Positions 8,606 to 19,145 of a stretch of DNA of 46,479 nt are shown piece by piece (positions within the stretch are counted from its first letter, which is position 1; every line of letters begins with the position of its first letter). The notes beneath the pieces are model-generated. The model was not told the DNA's origin and ran no database searches. It saw nothing but the letters and a program-made list of their open reading frames with translations. Made by a program: the position numbers and the translations under genes. The stretch is from Limimaricola cinnabarinus LL-001 (GTDB taxonomy: Bacteria > Pseudomonadota > Alphaproteobacteria > Rhodobacterales > Rhodobacteraceae): NCBI RefSeq assembly GCF_000466965.1, contig NZ_BATB01000023.1:1-46479 (forward strand), given 5' to 3'.

Positions 8606-9619
8606 ATGCAGACGCCGTTTCACGCCCTGTTCCTTGTCGGCCTTCTGGCCGCCGCGCCGGGGCTCGCTCAGGAGACGGCGGTGCCCGAGGTCGCCGCATC
8701 CGAGGCCGACCCTCAGGCGAGCGACGCAGGCCCCGGGATCGACCTCTCCACCTTGATGATCACCGCGCCGTGGCCGCGTCCTCTGCCGCTCTCGGACGGG
8801 CGCGCGGGGCTGTCGGACCGCGTCTCCTTTGAGGTCGAGGGCACGCCGGTCTATGGCACGCTGGCGCTACCGCCCGATGGGCCCGCCCCGACGGTGCTGC
8901 TGCTGCACGGCTTCACCGGCGACCGCGACGAGCTTGGCATCGCTGGAACGAGTGAAGGCGTGTTCCGGCGCAGCGCGCGGCTTCTGGCCGAGGCGGGCTA
9001 TGCGAGCCTGCGCGTCGATTTTCGCGGCTCGGGCGAAAGTGTCGAGGGCTTCGATTTCGCCGACACCACCTTCGAAAGCCAGATCGCCGATGCGGGTGTG
9101 GCGCTCGACTGGCTGGCGGGCGACGAGCGTACGGCCGGGCCGCTCTATCTCATCGGCTGGAGCCAGGGCGGTCTCGTCGCCGCCACCCTCGCCGGGCGCG
9201 GCGCGCCGGTCGAGGCAATGGCGCTCTGGGCCGCCGTGGCCGACCCGCAGATCACCTTCGCCACGCTGTTCGGCCCCGAGACGCTGGCGGCGGGGGTGAT
9301 GTCCGAGACGCCGACCCGTGTCGCCCTGCCTTGGGGCGCGGAGGTGACACTCGGGCAGCCCTTCTTCGAAGGCGTCATCGAGGCCGATCCCGTCGCCGAA
9401 CTGTCGCGCTACGACGGCCCGCTCTTTGTGGCGCAGGGCACTGCCGACGCCACCGTCGATCCCGCACAGGCCGAGATGCTGCTCGGTGCCCATGAGGGGC
9501 GCGAGGAGCTGTGGCTGCGCGACATGGACCACAGCTTCGACGCCTATGAGGGGCCCGAGCGGCTCGACGAGATGGTCGGGGCCACCGTCGCCTTCTTCGA
9601 CATGCTGGGCGCGCCCTGA
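8606..9619 (+). CDS. Secreted alpha/beta-fold hydrolase
   Basis: A 337-residue serine hydrolase of the dienelactone hydrolase/acyl-esterase type; the substrate is not evident. A Sec signal peptide (residues 1-22, ending GLAQ) predicts periplasmic export. The fold starts with VLLLHGFTGDRDE. The nucleophile is Ser186 in GWSQGGL, and the likely triad partners are Asp281 (GTADATVDP) and His309 (DMDHSFD). These positions fit the family order Ser-Asp-His. It has its own region after the pckA terminator and converges on the RNase T2 gene, with only 9 bases between stops. Confidence 0.85.
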   Translation: MQTPFHALFLVGLLAAAPGLAQETAVPEVAASEADPQASDAGPGIDLSTLMITAPWPRPLPLSDGRAGLSDRVSFEVEGTPVYGTLALPPDGPAPTVLLLHGFTGDRDELGIAGTSEGVFRRSARLLAEAGYASLRVDFRGSGESVEGFDFADTTFESQIADAGVALDWLAGDERTAGPLYLIGWSQGGLVAATLAGRGAPVEAMALWAAVADPQITFATLFGPETLAAGVMSETPTRVALPWGAEVTLGQPFFEGVIEADPVAELSRYDGPLFVAQGTADATVDPAQAEMLLGAHEGREELWLRDMDHSFDAYEGPERLDEMVGATVAFFDMLGAP

Positions 9620-9628
9620 GCGCGTGCG

Positions 9629-10264
9629 CTAGCGGATCGGGGGCATCCGAGCGTCGTTCAGGCGGCAATCGCGGATCACGTCGCGCCCGCAGTCGCGCGG
9701 CTCGAGATCGCGGGTCAGGCAGATCCGCACCTCCTGCACCATGCCGTCCCGGCAGGTGACGGTGAGACCGTCCGCCGCGAGGTCCGGGTTGTCGCGCAGG
9801 AATGCCTCTTCGACCAGCGAGGCGGGCAGGGTGATCTCCCGGTCGAGCCTGCGAAACTCCTCGGGGCGGGTGATGCGCGCATAGGCGTCGCGCGCGGTTT
9901 CGTAATAGGCGTCCGCCGACAGGCCCGAGCAGGTGCCGTGCTTCTTCCACTGATGCCAGGCGGAGCCGGAGGTGCCCATGATGTCGGCCATCGCGCCGGT
10001 GCGCGCGCGCGACGGCGGGGCCTCGGGCGTGGCGCAGTAATCGGGCCAGCCATCCTCGTATTGCGGCCAGAGCCCGTGCAGCACCCAGCCGAGGTCGCGA
10101 TCCGAATCGCATTGTTCCGAATCGCGCGCCGCGCCCTCGCGGGCGCACCAGCCGGGCGACCAGCTCAAGGCCAGCACGTAGTAGTCGAATTCACCGGTCG
10201 TCTCGGCCCGCAAGGGCGAGGCGAACAGCGCCAGCACCGCGAAGGCTCTTGCCGCAAGGGTCAT
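9629..10264 (-). CDS. Ribonuclease T2 family protein, exported
   Basis: A 211-residue periplasmic RNase T2 homologue. The signal peptide is about residues 1-20 (cut after LRA). Conserved active segment 1 is GWVLHGLWPQ (His63). Segment 2 is AWHQWKKHGTCS (His104, Lys108, His109). Several cysteines (40, 52, 77, 112 and C-terminal ones) could form disulfides. In segment 2 the catalytic Glu of fungal RNase T2 enzymes is replaced by Gln105, so activity cannot be assumed. A GGAGGAAAG site precedes the ATG at 10264. Family members degrade RNA to 3'-phosphates by a 2',3'-cyclic intermediate. Confidence 0.9.
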   Translation of the reverse strand: MTLAARAFAVLALFASPLRAETTGEFDYYVLALSWSPGWCAREGAARDSEQCDSDRDLGWVLHGLWPQYEDGWPDYCATPEAPPSRARTGAMADIMGTSGSAWHQWKKHGTCSGLSADAYYETARDAYARITRPEEFRRLDREITLPASLVEEAFLRDNPDLAADGLTVTCRDGMVQEVRICLTRDLEPRDCGRDVIRDCRLNDARMPPIR

Positions 10265-10396
10265 TTATGTCTTTCCTCCTGCCAGTCCGACCCCTATATA
10301 GCCCGGTGAGTTCCCCGAAAATGGAGACATGGATCGCAAGCGCGGTCCGCCCCGCGCCGGGGCAGGGGGAAGACGTGTTTTCGAAAGGGTGTTCAC

Positions 10397-11167
10397 ATGG
10401 CTGACAAACCGCTCATGGCCAAGGCCACCGCCGTCTGGCTGGTGGACAACACGACGATCAGCTTCAAGCAGATCGGCGATTTCTGCGGGCTGCACGAGCT
10501 CGAGGTGCAGGGCATCGCCGATGGCGACGTGGCCGCTGGCGTCAAGGGGTTCGACCCCGTTGCCAACAACCAGCTGACGCAGGACGAGATCGACAAGGCC
10601 GAGAAGAGCCCGCTGCACAAGCTCAAGCTCAAGTTCAACGCATCGGCCGTCGGCGAGGAAAAGCGCCGGGGTCCGCGCTACACGCCGCTGTCCAAGCGTC
10701 AGGACCGACCCGCCTCGATCCTGTGGCTGGTGAAGTTCCACCCCGAGCTCAGCGACGGTCAGGTCTCCAAGCTCGTCGGCACCACCAAGCCGACGATTCA
10801 GGCGATCCGCGAACGCACCCATTGGAACATCGGCAACATCGACCCGATCGATCCCGTGGCGCTGGGCCTGTGCCGCCAGTCCGAGCTGGATGCGGCGGTG
10901 CAGCAGGCCAACGCCAAGCGTCTGCGCGACGGCTCGGCGATGAGCGACGACGAGCGCCGCAAGCTGGTCTCGACCGAGCAGAGCCTCGGCATGTCGCCTG
11001 AGCCCAAGATGCCCTCCTCGATGTCGGGCCTCGAGAGCTTCTCGCTCTCCGAGAGCAACGCCGCCGAGGAAGAGGAGGAAAAAGAGGACAAGCGCGACGT
11101 CAAGGACGCCGACAGCTTCTTCAACCTGCCGGGCAAGGGCGACGACGAGGACGAAGAAGACAACTGA
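10397..11167 (+). CDS. trcR: TrcR / DUF1013 cell cycle transcriptional regulator
   Basis: A 256-residue alphaproteobacterial protein of the DUF1013 family, described as the cell-cycle regulator TrcR. The N-terminal 175 residues are the conserved part. They include TAVWLVDNTTISFKQIGDFC, a helix-turn-helix-like start, then RPASILWLVKFHPELSDGQV and KLVGTTKPTIQAIRERTHWN, a second helix-turn-helix-like segment. The rest is a charged linker and an acidic tail (EEEEEKEDKRD, DDEDEEDN), probably disordered. It is intact and stands alone, with a strong hairpin after the stop. DNA binding is an inference from the family. Confidence 0.88.
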   Translation: MADKPLMAKATAVWLVDNTTISFKQIGDFCGLHELEVQGIADGDVAAGVKGFDPVANNQLTQDEIDKAEKSPLHKLKLKFNASAVGEEKRRGPRYTPLSKRQDRPASILWLVKFHPELSDGQVSKLVGTTKPTIQAIRERTHWNIGNIDPIDPVALGLCRQSELDAAVQQANAKRLRDGSAMSDDERRKLVSTEQSLGMSPEPKMPSSMSGLESFSLSESNAAEEEEEKEDKRDVKDADSFFNLPGKGDDEDEEDN

Positions 11168-11175
11168 TCCGCGCC

Positions 11176-11202
11176 GCGCCGGGGGTCGTGCGCCCCCGGC
11201 GC
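11176..11202 (+). terminator. Strong GC hairpin after trcR
   Basis: A 10-bp perfect stem, GCGCCGGGGG with CCCCCGGCGC, with a 7-base loop, starting 8 bases after the trcR stop. No T-run follows, so termination efficiency is uncertain. Confidence 0.55.
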
Positions 11203-11246
11203 CGCATGGGGCGCCCCGCGCCCCGACGCCACATCGGGCGTCCCGC

Positions 11247-11675
11247 TCAGGCGGCGGCCCGGGCGCTCGGATCGGGGAACACCCGGTCATAGACCCAGGT
11301 GAAGACGATCGTGTAGACGAGGTAGAACAGCGCGAAGCTCAGCTGGATCAGGAAGGCCTCCACGTAGCCCAGATCGAGCCACCACGAGAAGATGGGCAGC
11401 AGGATCAGCAGCAGTCCCAGTTCGAAGGCCGTGGCATGCAGCGCACGCAGCGGCAGCGTCTTGGCGGTGGTGCCGCGCCAGTACCGCAGCGCATGGTCGA
11501 AGATGAAATTGAACACGTAGTTCCAGCAGGTCGCCACCAGCGACGAGATCACGCTGATCGCGCCTATGTCGAGCAGCGGGAACCCGTAGATCCACGATCC
11601 CAGAGGTGTGACCGTGGCCAGCCCGATCAATTCGAAGCTGACAGCCTGCCGGATACGATCGGATTTCGTGCGCAT
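11247..11675 (-). CDS. PACE family efflux transporter (AceI-like)
   Basis: A 142-residue inner-membrane protein with four predicted helices in two tandem bacterial-transmembrane-pair repeats. It shows the PACE signatures: N-terminal RIRQAVSFELIGL with the membrane-embedded Glu, and RALHATAFELGLLL in the second repeat. The WNYVFNFIFD segment is also typical. Family members export chlorhexidine and other biocides or short diamines; the substrate here is unknown. ATG 11675 is used, since the conserved RxxR segment starts a few residues later. It is a single gene, convergent with trcR. Confidence 0.85.
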   Translation of the reverse strand: MRTKSDRIRQAVSFELIGLATVTPLGSWIYGFPLLDIGAISVISSLVATCWNYVFNFIFDHALRYWRGTTAKTLPLRALHATAFELGLLLILLPIFSWWLDLGYVEAFLIQLSFALFYLVYTIVFTWVYDRVFPDPSARAAA

Positions 11676-11793
11676 GGAGCCTCCGCCGTGCCATGTTCAC
11701 CGGGTCGTCCCGGCCTGTCAGGCCCGCGATGGGGCGGAGGTGGTCCTCGCTTGGTGAGGGGAATAGAATGTCTTTCGATTGCGCCGCAAGGGG

Positions 11794-12387
11794 TCAGAGG
11801 CTGCGCCGGGCCCTGAGCGCCGCGCTGATCGTGCCGTCATCGAGATAGTCGAGCTCACCGCCCACCGGGACGCCTTGGGCCAGCGAGGTTACCGAGACGT
11901 CCGGCAACTGGTCCGAGATGTAATGCGCCGTGGTCTGGCCGTCGATCGTGGCCCCGAGCGCCAGGATCACCTCCGATACGGCTTCGGATTTCACCCGGTC
12001 CATCAGCCGCGGGATGCGCAACTCCGCCGGCCCCACGGCGTCGAGCGCCGAGAGCGTGCCGCCGAGCACGTGGTAGCGGCCCTTGAACACGCCCGAACGC
12101 TCCATCGCCCAGAGATCGGCCACGTCCTCGACCACGCAGATCTGCCCCGTCGCGCGGCGCTCATCCGCACAGATGCCGCAGACGTCGCCGGTGCCGACAT
12201 TGCCGCAGTTGAGGCATTCGCGCGCGGTCGCGCCCACCTCGGTCATCGTCTCGGCCAGCGGCACGAGAAGTGTGCCGCGCTTCTTCACGAGATGCAGCAC
12301 GGCACGCCGGGCCGAGCGCGGCCCGAGCCCCGGCAGCCGCGACATCAACTCGATCAGCCGGTCGATGGCCTCGCGGTCCTCGCTCAT
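11794..12387 (-). CDS. recR: Recombination mediator protein RecR
   Basis: 197 residues. With RecF and RecO it loads RecA at gaps in DNA. Order: helix-hairpin-helix [20 protein letters not shown], a four-cysteine zinc site [16 protein letters not shown], a Toprim domain beginning [17 protein letters not shown], then [15 protein letters not shown]. Length and order match the family exactly. It is the last gene of a dnaX-ybaB-recR run on the minus strand, a common arrangement in bacteria. Confidence 0.96.
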   Translation of the reverse strand: MSEDREAIDRLIELMSRLPGLGPRSARRAVLHLVKKRGTLLVPLAETMTEVGATARECLNCGNVGTGDVCGICADERRATGQICVVEDVADLWAMERSGVFKGRYHVLGGTLSALDAVGPAELRIPRLMDRVKSEAVSEVILALGATIDGQTTAHYISDQLPDVSVTSLAQGVPVGGELDYLDDGTISAALRARRSL

Positions 12388-12454
12388 ATTCGGGCCTTTC
12401 GCGGGCCACCGGAGCAGGGCCCGGTATCTGAAGTGCGACGGAGCAGGGCGGACC

Positions 12455-12799
12455 TCAGAACGGCAGGTTCATGCCGGCGGGCAGGCCGAGCTCTTCGGTG
12501 ATCTTCTTCATTTCCGCCTGCGCGCGCTCGGTCGCGCGCGACTGCGCGTCCTTGATCGCGGCGAGGATCAGGTCCTCGACCACCTCCTTTTCGGAGGCCA
12601 CGAAGATCGACGGGTCGATGTCGAGGCCCGTGAGTTCGCCCTTGGCCGTCGCCGTGGCCTTGACCAGCCCCGCGCCGCTCTCGCCGGTCACGGTGATGGT
12701 TTCGAGATCCTCCTGGATCTGCGCCATCTTGCCTTGCATCTCCTGCGCGGCCTTCATCATCTTGGACATGTCGCCCAGGCCACCAAGCCCCTTGAACAT
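12455..12799 (-). CDS. ybaB: YbaB/EbfC family nucleoid-associated protein
   Basis: A 114-residue DNA-binding dimer. It begins [25 protein letters not shown] and contains the characteristic [20 protein letters not shown] strand region and [14 protein letters not shown] helix. The start ATG 12799 has GGAGATCAGCG upstream and removes seven unlikely residues from the longer frame. It sits between dnaX and recR, the usual location. Confidence 0.94.
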   Translation of the reverse strand: MFKGLGGLGDMSKMMKAAQEMQGKMAQIQEDLETITVTGESGAGLVKATATAKGELTGLDIDPSIFVASEKEVVEDLILAAIKDAQSRATERAQAEMKKITEELGLPAGMNLPF

Positions 12800-12876
12800 C
12801 GCTGATCTCCTCGAATGCATTGGCCCAGAGATACGGTCGCGGGGGCCGCGTCACAAGGGCGGCGCGGCGATTGGGC

Positions 12877-14637
<1,761 letters not shown>

Positions 14638-14708
14638 GCGTTTGGCTCCGGAGATCGGGACCGGACCAAACTAGGCGCTGAGGGCGCGGAGGTCCACCTC
14701 GGGGCGGC

Positions 14709-15098
14709 TCAGAGCAGCCACAGGATCGCGCCCGTGGCAATCGCGCCGAGCGAAAGCAGCACCGCGAGGATCAGCATTCGCCGCGCCCCCTGCGCCTCGG
14801 CCACATGGCTGGAGATCCGCCGCTGCGCGCGGCGTGTCTCGCACGCGGCGGCGGCAAAGATCAGCACCGCGATGACGATGAAGATCGTGGCGACGGCCTT
14901 GGCCATCCAGGTTGGAGAGAAATCGCCGAACACCGCCTTGAGACCGATCGCCACCGCGAGCGCGGCCATGCCGGTGCGCATCCAGCCCGCGAAGGTCCGC
15001 TCGTTGGCCAGAAGCGTCCGATCCTCGGCCCAGTCGGTGCGGTCCTCGGCCCATCGCGTCTTGCGGTCGATCTCGCGGTCGCCTTCGGTCTCGTCCAT
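14709..15098 (-). CDS. DUF202 / YidH family membrane protein
   Basis: A 129-residue inner-membrane protein. The N-terminus is hydrophilic, with a near-duplicated WAEDRTDWAEDRTLLANERT segment. The family motif NERTFAGWMRTGMAALAVAIG follows and leads into three hydrophobic helices (about 52-70, 78-97 and 112-129). The start ATG 15098 has an AGGAGG site just upstream; the upstream frame overlaps rsgA and was not used. Function is unknown. Confidence 0.85.
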   Translation of the reverse strand: MDETEGDREIDRKTRWAEDRTDWAEDRTLLANERTFAGWMRTGMAALAVAIGLKAVFGDFSPTWMAKAVATIFIVIAVLIFAAAACETRRAQRRISSHVAEAQGARRMLILAVLLSLGAIATGAILWLL

Positions 15099-15142
15099 GC
15101 ACCCTCCTGCGAAGGCCATCAGGCCCGGCAGGAGGCGGGGCG

Positions 15143-16161
15143 TCAACCGCCCTTGCGGCGGCGCGCGCCTCGCTGGGTCGATTTGACGTGCTTGGTGAAG
15201 GATTTGCCGCGCGCCCGCCTTCGGCGAGGCTTTCGCTGTTGTGGCGGTCCTCGGCCTCCAACTTGCGCCAGCGCGCGAGGCGCTCGGGGTCGAGATCACC
15301 CGCATCGACGGCGGCGCGCACCGCGCAGCCGGGCTCGGTCTCATGGGCGCAATCGGTGAAGCGGCATTCGCTCACCAGCGCCGTCACGTCGTCGAACAGC
15401 TCCTCGATGCCCTCGGCCGTGTCGGTGAGTTGCAACTCGCGCATTCCCGGCGTGTCGATCAGCCAGCCCCCCGCGCCGCAGCGTCGCAGCGCCCGGAAGG
15501 TCGTGGTGTGCCGCCCCTTGGCGTCGTCGGCGCGCACGCCCGCCGTGGCCCCGGCCCCGCCGGTGAGCGCGTTCTGAAGCGTCGTCTTGCCGACGCCGGA
15601 GGAGCCGACCAGCGCCAGCGTCCGTCCCGGCCCGCACCATGGTTCGAGCCGCGAGGCATCGGCCAGATCGCGCGCGTTGAGCGCCATCGCCACGACCTGC
15701 GGCGAGATCGCGCGCGCCTGCACGAGATAGGGCTCCACATCGTCCACGAGGTCGGCCTTGGTCACGATCACCAGCGGCAGGCAATCCCCCGCCATGGCGA
15801 GCGCGACGTAGCGCTCGAGCCGCGCCGGGTTGAAGTCGTCGTTGCAGCTGGTGACGATGCCGAGGCTGTCGACATTGGCGGCGACAAGCTGGCGCGAGAC
15901 GGTATGGCCTGCGGCCTTGCGGGCGATCTGGCTGCGCGGCGCGAGGCGCATCCGCGCCTGCCCGTCGCGCATGCCGACCCAATCGCCCACGGCAAAGGAG
16001 CCCGCGCCCGAGGGCGCGCCGATCTTGACCGGTCCGTCGGGGGTCAGCGCCACGAGGATCGTGCGATGGATTTCCGCGATGCGCGCGGGCGCGTCGCCCT
16101 GTTCGAGCTGGCGTGCGAAATGGTCCGACCAGCCGAGGTCGGAAAGCGAGAGGTCTGTCAC
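15143..16161 (-). CDS. rsgA: Ribosome small subunit-dependent GTPase A, C-terminal tail out of frame as sequenced
   Basis: A circularly permuted GTPase in 30S subunit maturation. It has an OB-fold N-terminus, G4 VTKADL, G1 VGSSGVGKTTLQNAL, G3 DTPGM and a zinc module CRFTDCAHETEPGCAV. A one-base loss near 15220 takes the frame off after HNSESLAE. Restoring one base gives RRARGKSFTKHVKSTQRG and a TGA at 15143-15145, for 339 residues. Without it the frame would run through the DUF202 gene. I chose the GTG at 16161 (TDLSLSDLGW); GTG 16188 is an alternative. No good ribosome binding site is visible for either. Confidence 0.9.
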
Positions 16162-16231
16162 TGGAATGGTCCCGTCACGAAAGAACACGGTCCCGCGAAG
16201 GCGGGCGGCGTCGCGTCGGGCAAGGGGCGGC

Positions 16232-16270
16232 TCAGGCGGCCCCGGCCCGGAGGGCGATCACAATCTGCAT
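16232..16270 (-). CDS. Candidate 12-residue ORF between ffs and rsgA
   Basis: ATG-initiated ORF reading MQIVIALRAGAA. It has a clear GGAGG five bases before the ATG, a better initiation signal than that of rsgA. It lies downstream of ffs and about 70 bases upstream of the rsgA start, on the same strand. A small hairpin (CCCGC/GCGGG at 16192-16205) sits between it and rsgA. It is either a leader ORF or chance; no homology can be judged at this length. Confidence 0.3.
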   Translation of the reverse strand: MQIVIALRAGAA

Positions 16271-16297
16271 GATGTCCTCCGTGGTGCGGGTGGGTAG

Positions 16298-16394
16298 GTG
16301 AGAGGCTGGACAACGACCCAAGCGGGGCTCGTTACGGCTGCTTCCTTCCGGACCTGACCGGGTTGGCGAGGCGCTCGCCCGCGCCAACCTCTCG
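16298..16394 (-). ncRNA. ffs: Signal recognition particle RNA, 4.5S type
   Basis: The small bacterial SRP RNA that pairs with Ffh to target membrane proteins. The minus strand has the invariant apical domain GGTCAGGTCCGGAAGGAAGC followed by AGCC, including the GGAA tetraloop. The ends pair perfectly: GAGAGGTTGG at the 5' side with CCAGCCTCTC at the 3' side. A length of about 97 bases is typical for this form. A promoter is visible just upstream. The exact ends are estimated from the closing stem. Confidence 0.95.
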
Positions 16395-16400
16395 AAAAGC

Positions 16401-16429
16401 GATATAGGCAAGGCCGCGCCGGGACGCAA
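16401..16429 (-). promoter_or_regulatory. Promoter of ffs
   Basis: TTGCGT (16429-16424) and TATATC (16406-16401) with a 17-base spacer. The first base of the SRP RNA falls seven or eight bases after the -10 box, as expected. It lies between the HAD stop (after frame correction) and ffs. Confidence 0.7.
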
Positions 16430-16439
16430 GCCCGACCGG

Positions 16440-17098
16440 TCACGCCGGCAGCGGCAGGAGACCGGCGGCGCGCGCGCCTCGATCAGCCCCTGGACGAGGT
16501 GGGTGGCGTGCAATCCCTTGGTGCCGGAGGTTTCGGGCACCTGCACAACCACCATGCCGGCGGCCTTTCCAGCCTCGGCGCCGGTGTCGCTGTCCTCGAA
16601 GACGATGCAACGGGCGGGGTCGGCGCCGAGGCGCCGGGCGGCTTCGAGATAGGCGTCGGGGGCGGGCTTGGCGTTGTCGATGTCGTCCACCGTGACGATG
16701 GTGTCGACATGCGCGTCGAGACCCGCCGCACGGATCTTGCTCAGCCCCGGTGCGCGGCGCGACGAGGTGGCGATCGCCATTGGCAGGCCCAGCCCGGCGA
16801 TCTGCGCGATCAACGCCTCGGCCCCGGTCTTGAGCGACAGCCCCGGCGCGAGGCGCGCGTCGACCCGCGCGTCCCAGTCCTCGAGGAAACGTTCGGCGTC
16901 GAGCGGTTGGTCGATGTGGTCGCGGATCAGCTCGATCCGGCGCGCGTCATGCACGCCCGCGAGGCTTTCGAAAAAGCCGGGATCGATCTCGATGCCCTGC
17001 GCGCGGAGCGCCTCCAGCGCCTCGGCGTTGCACAGGGTTTCGGTGTCGACCAGCGTGCCGTCGAGGTCGAAGATCACGGCGTCATAGCGGCGGGGCAT
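16440..17098 (-). CDS. HAD family phosphatase (beta-phosphoglucomutase-like), tail out of frame as sequenced
   Basis: A haloacid dehalogenase-type hydrolase acting on a small phosphorylated metabolite. Motif I is FDLDGTLVDTE, motif II AIATSSR, then NAKPAPDAYLEAARRLG and motif IV FEDSDTGAEAGKAAGM. It most resembles the beta-phosphoglucomutase and GPP-like group. The frame breaks near 16480; restoring one base after LIEA yields RAAGLLPLPA and a TGA at 16440-16442, about 219 residues. As written, the frame runs through ffs to 16232, which is not credible. The start ATG 17098 overlaps the end of the upstream nucleotidase gene by 17 bases. Confidence 0.85.
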
Positions 17099-18994
17099 CG
17101 GGGCGTCCTTGTTCTGGCGGGACCGCCATAGCCAAGCCTCGGCCCCGAGTCGATGGGATGGGCCACGCCTCCGGGCCGAATCGCAGCTGGTACCGGTGAT
17201 AGCCGTCATCGGCGGGGCCGACCGGTGTGATCTGCCGCGAGGCGACCCCTGCGGCGGCCTTGCGGGCCTCCGGCGGCGCGTCGAACCACGCGGCGGTGCC
17301 GGGCAGGGCGGCAAAGCGCCACGAGGGCCGGGGCCGGGGCGTTACCGGGCCGGTGACCAGATGCGCGCGCAGCGCCTCGCGCAGAAGCGGCCCCTCGATT
17401 GGCAGCTGGCCCGCCCGAAGCCGCCGCGGCAGCGGTCCGTCGCCCCCCAGATGATGGCTGGTCATGGCGATGACGAAGCGGTCGGCCGGCCCGACGGGAC
17501 GGCCCTCGTGGCGCAGATCGCCGACCCGCCCTTGCCCGGCGGGGCGGCTGGGATCGATGCGCCAGCCGAGCCCGTCGATCACCTCGAACCCGTAGGGCGG
17601 GCGCGAAGGATCGATCAGCGGCTGATCGCGGCGACCGGGCAGCACCCGGCAGAACAGCGCCGCGCCGCGTTCAAGCCAGTCGAGCAGCGCCGCGCGGTCC
17701 ACCACCGTCAGGCACAGCCGGTCGGGATGCGGATGCAGCGCCTGCAGGTGGCGCTCGGTCAGCATGCCCGCGGGAAGGGACAGGTAGTGCCCGGCGCCGC
17801 CATGGCCCCCGGTGCAAAACGGCCTGACGGCAACCAGCAGCGGCAGCGCCGCCTCCGCGCGCCCCTTGAGCATCCGCTGCGCCGCCGCCCGCAGCGCATC
17901 GGCAGCGAGCTGCAGGGAACGGTCGGGAGCCACCAGGGCGAAATGGCTGTCGATCGGCAAGGTGCTGTGGCCGACGGGCCGACTCAGCGCCGCCAGCGCC
18001 GCGCGATGCGCGCGTCGCACCGGCAGGGCCGTGGCGGCGTCGCAGCCGCGCGCGGTCGGTGTCTCGATCCGGCCCGCGCCCCGGCTGTACCACAGCGCGC
18101 CGGGCGCGGCGCGCCACAGGTCGAGGTCGATCACCCCCAGGTGACTACCGAAGCGTCCGGCCTGCGCCGTCGGACGCGCGAACGCGGACTCGCTTCCGGC
18201 GCGCTGCGGGTCGGCAGCAGGCTGTGCGTATGCCCGAGGAACAGCGCGTCGATGTCCGTTAGTGCGGCGAGCGCGCGCCCCGCGTTCTCCGCGCCCTGCT
18301 GGGGCCGGGCCACGCCGGGGCCGCTATGGGCCAGAAGCACGACGATGTCGGCCCCGCGCGTGCGCAGCTCCGCCGCTTGCCGCCGCGCCGCGAGCACCAT
18401 GTCCTCGGCCAGAAGCTGACCGCCGAGCCGGAGCCTGTCCCATTCGGCGGTTTGCGGGGGGGCGACCCCGATGACGCCGATCCGCAAGAGCGCCTGCCGA
18501 CCATCGCGCCGCGTCAGCCGCCTGCGCAGCAACAGGCCGGGCGGCACCAGCGGCGCACCGGACCCAGGCGCGAGCGTGAGGTTCGAGGAGGTGAGGGGGT
18601 GGCCAAAGCCGCGCAGCACCCGCCGCAGCACCGGAAGGCCCTGATTGAACTCGTGGTTGCCCAACGTGCCCGCGTCGTAATCCAGCGTGTTCATCGCCGC
18701 CACCACGGCATGCGGCCCGGGCCCTCCCTGCGCGAGCCGTTCGGTTTCGGCATCCGTCATCGGATTGCCCTGAAGAAAATCGCCATTGTCGAACAGCATG
18801 ACATTGGGCTGGCGAAGCCGATGCGCCCGGATCAGCGGCACGAGGCGCGACAGGCCGATGCGCGGATCGCGGCGACCGGCTAGGTAGTCCCAAGGCAGCA
18901 CATGCCCGTGCAGATCCGTGGTGCATAACAGCCTGAGCGCGATCGACTCGCTGCCATCCCTCACCGCAATACCCCCTCGGTCCGCATGCTCCAT
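17082..18994 (-). pseudogene. 5'-nucleotidase / 2',3'-cyclic phosphodiesterase family protein, one 1-base loss as sequenced
   Basis: A two-domain metallophosphoesterase like CpdB. The N-terminal catalytic domain has TTDLHGHVLPWDY, DNGDFLQGNP, GNHEFNQGLP and FLGHTHSLL, the usual di-metal ligands. The C-terminal half matches the substrate-specificity domain (GPLLREALRAHL). A loss near 18213 separates them; one restored G after SLLP gives DPQRAGSESAFARP, then GRFGSHLGVIDL, and a 637-residue protein. No signal peptide is visible at ATG 18994, unlike the periplasmic CpdB. Which substrate it uses (cyclic nucleotides, 3'- or 5'-nucleotides) cannot be told. Confidence 0.82.
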
Positions 18995-19145
18995 ATCCTC
19001 CGAACCCCGTCCAACGGTCGGCCCGCGGAGCTTTCGGCAACCTAGGGTGGCGGCGGCGCAGCTGGACAGCTTTACAACGGCGCGACGTTGCGCACTGTGG
19101 CGAACGCCGCAGCGTCACTGCGGTCACACGCGCGAAAGGATAGGC

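Noticed and set aside
7004..8623. 539-codon open frame on the minus strand
   Set aside because: Antisense to pckA; low-complexity composition and no recognisable domain.
10290..10302. TATATA between RNase T2 and trcR as a promoter -10 box
   Set aside because: No acceptable -35 box at 16-18 bases on either strand.
16232..16440. C-terminal extension of the HAD gene across ffs
   Set aside because: It overlaps the SRP RNA and its promoter; one restored base near 16480 gives a natural end at 16440.
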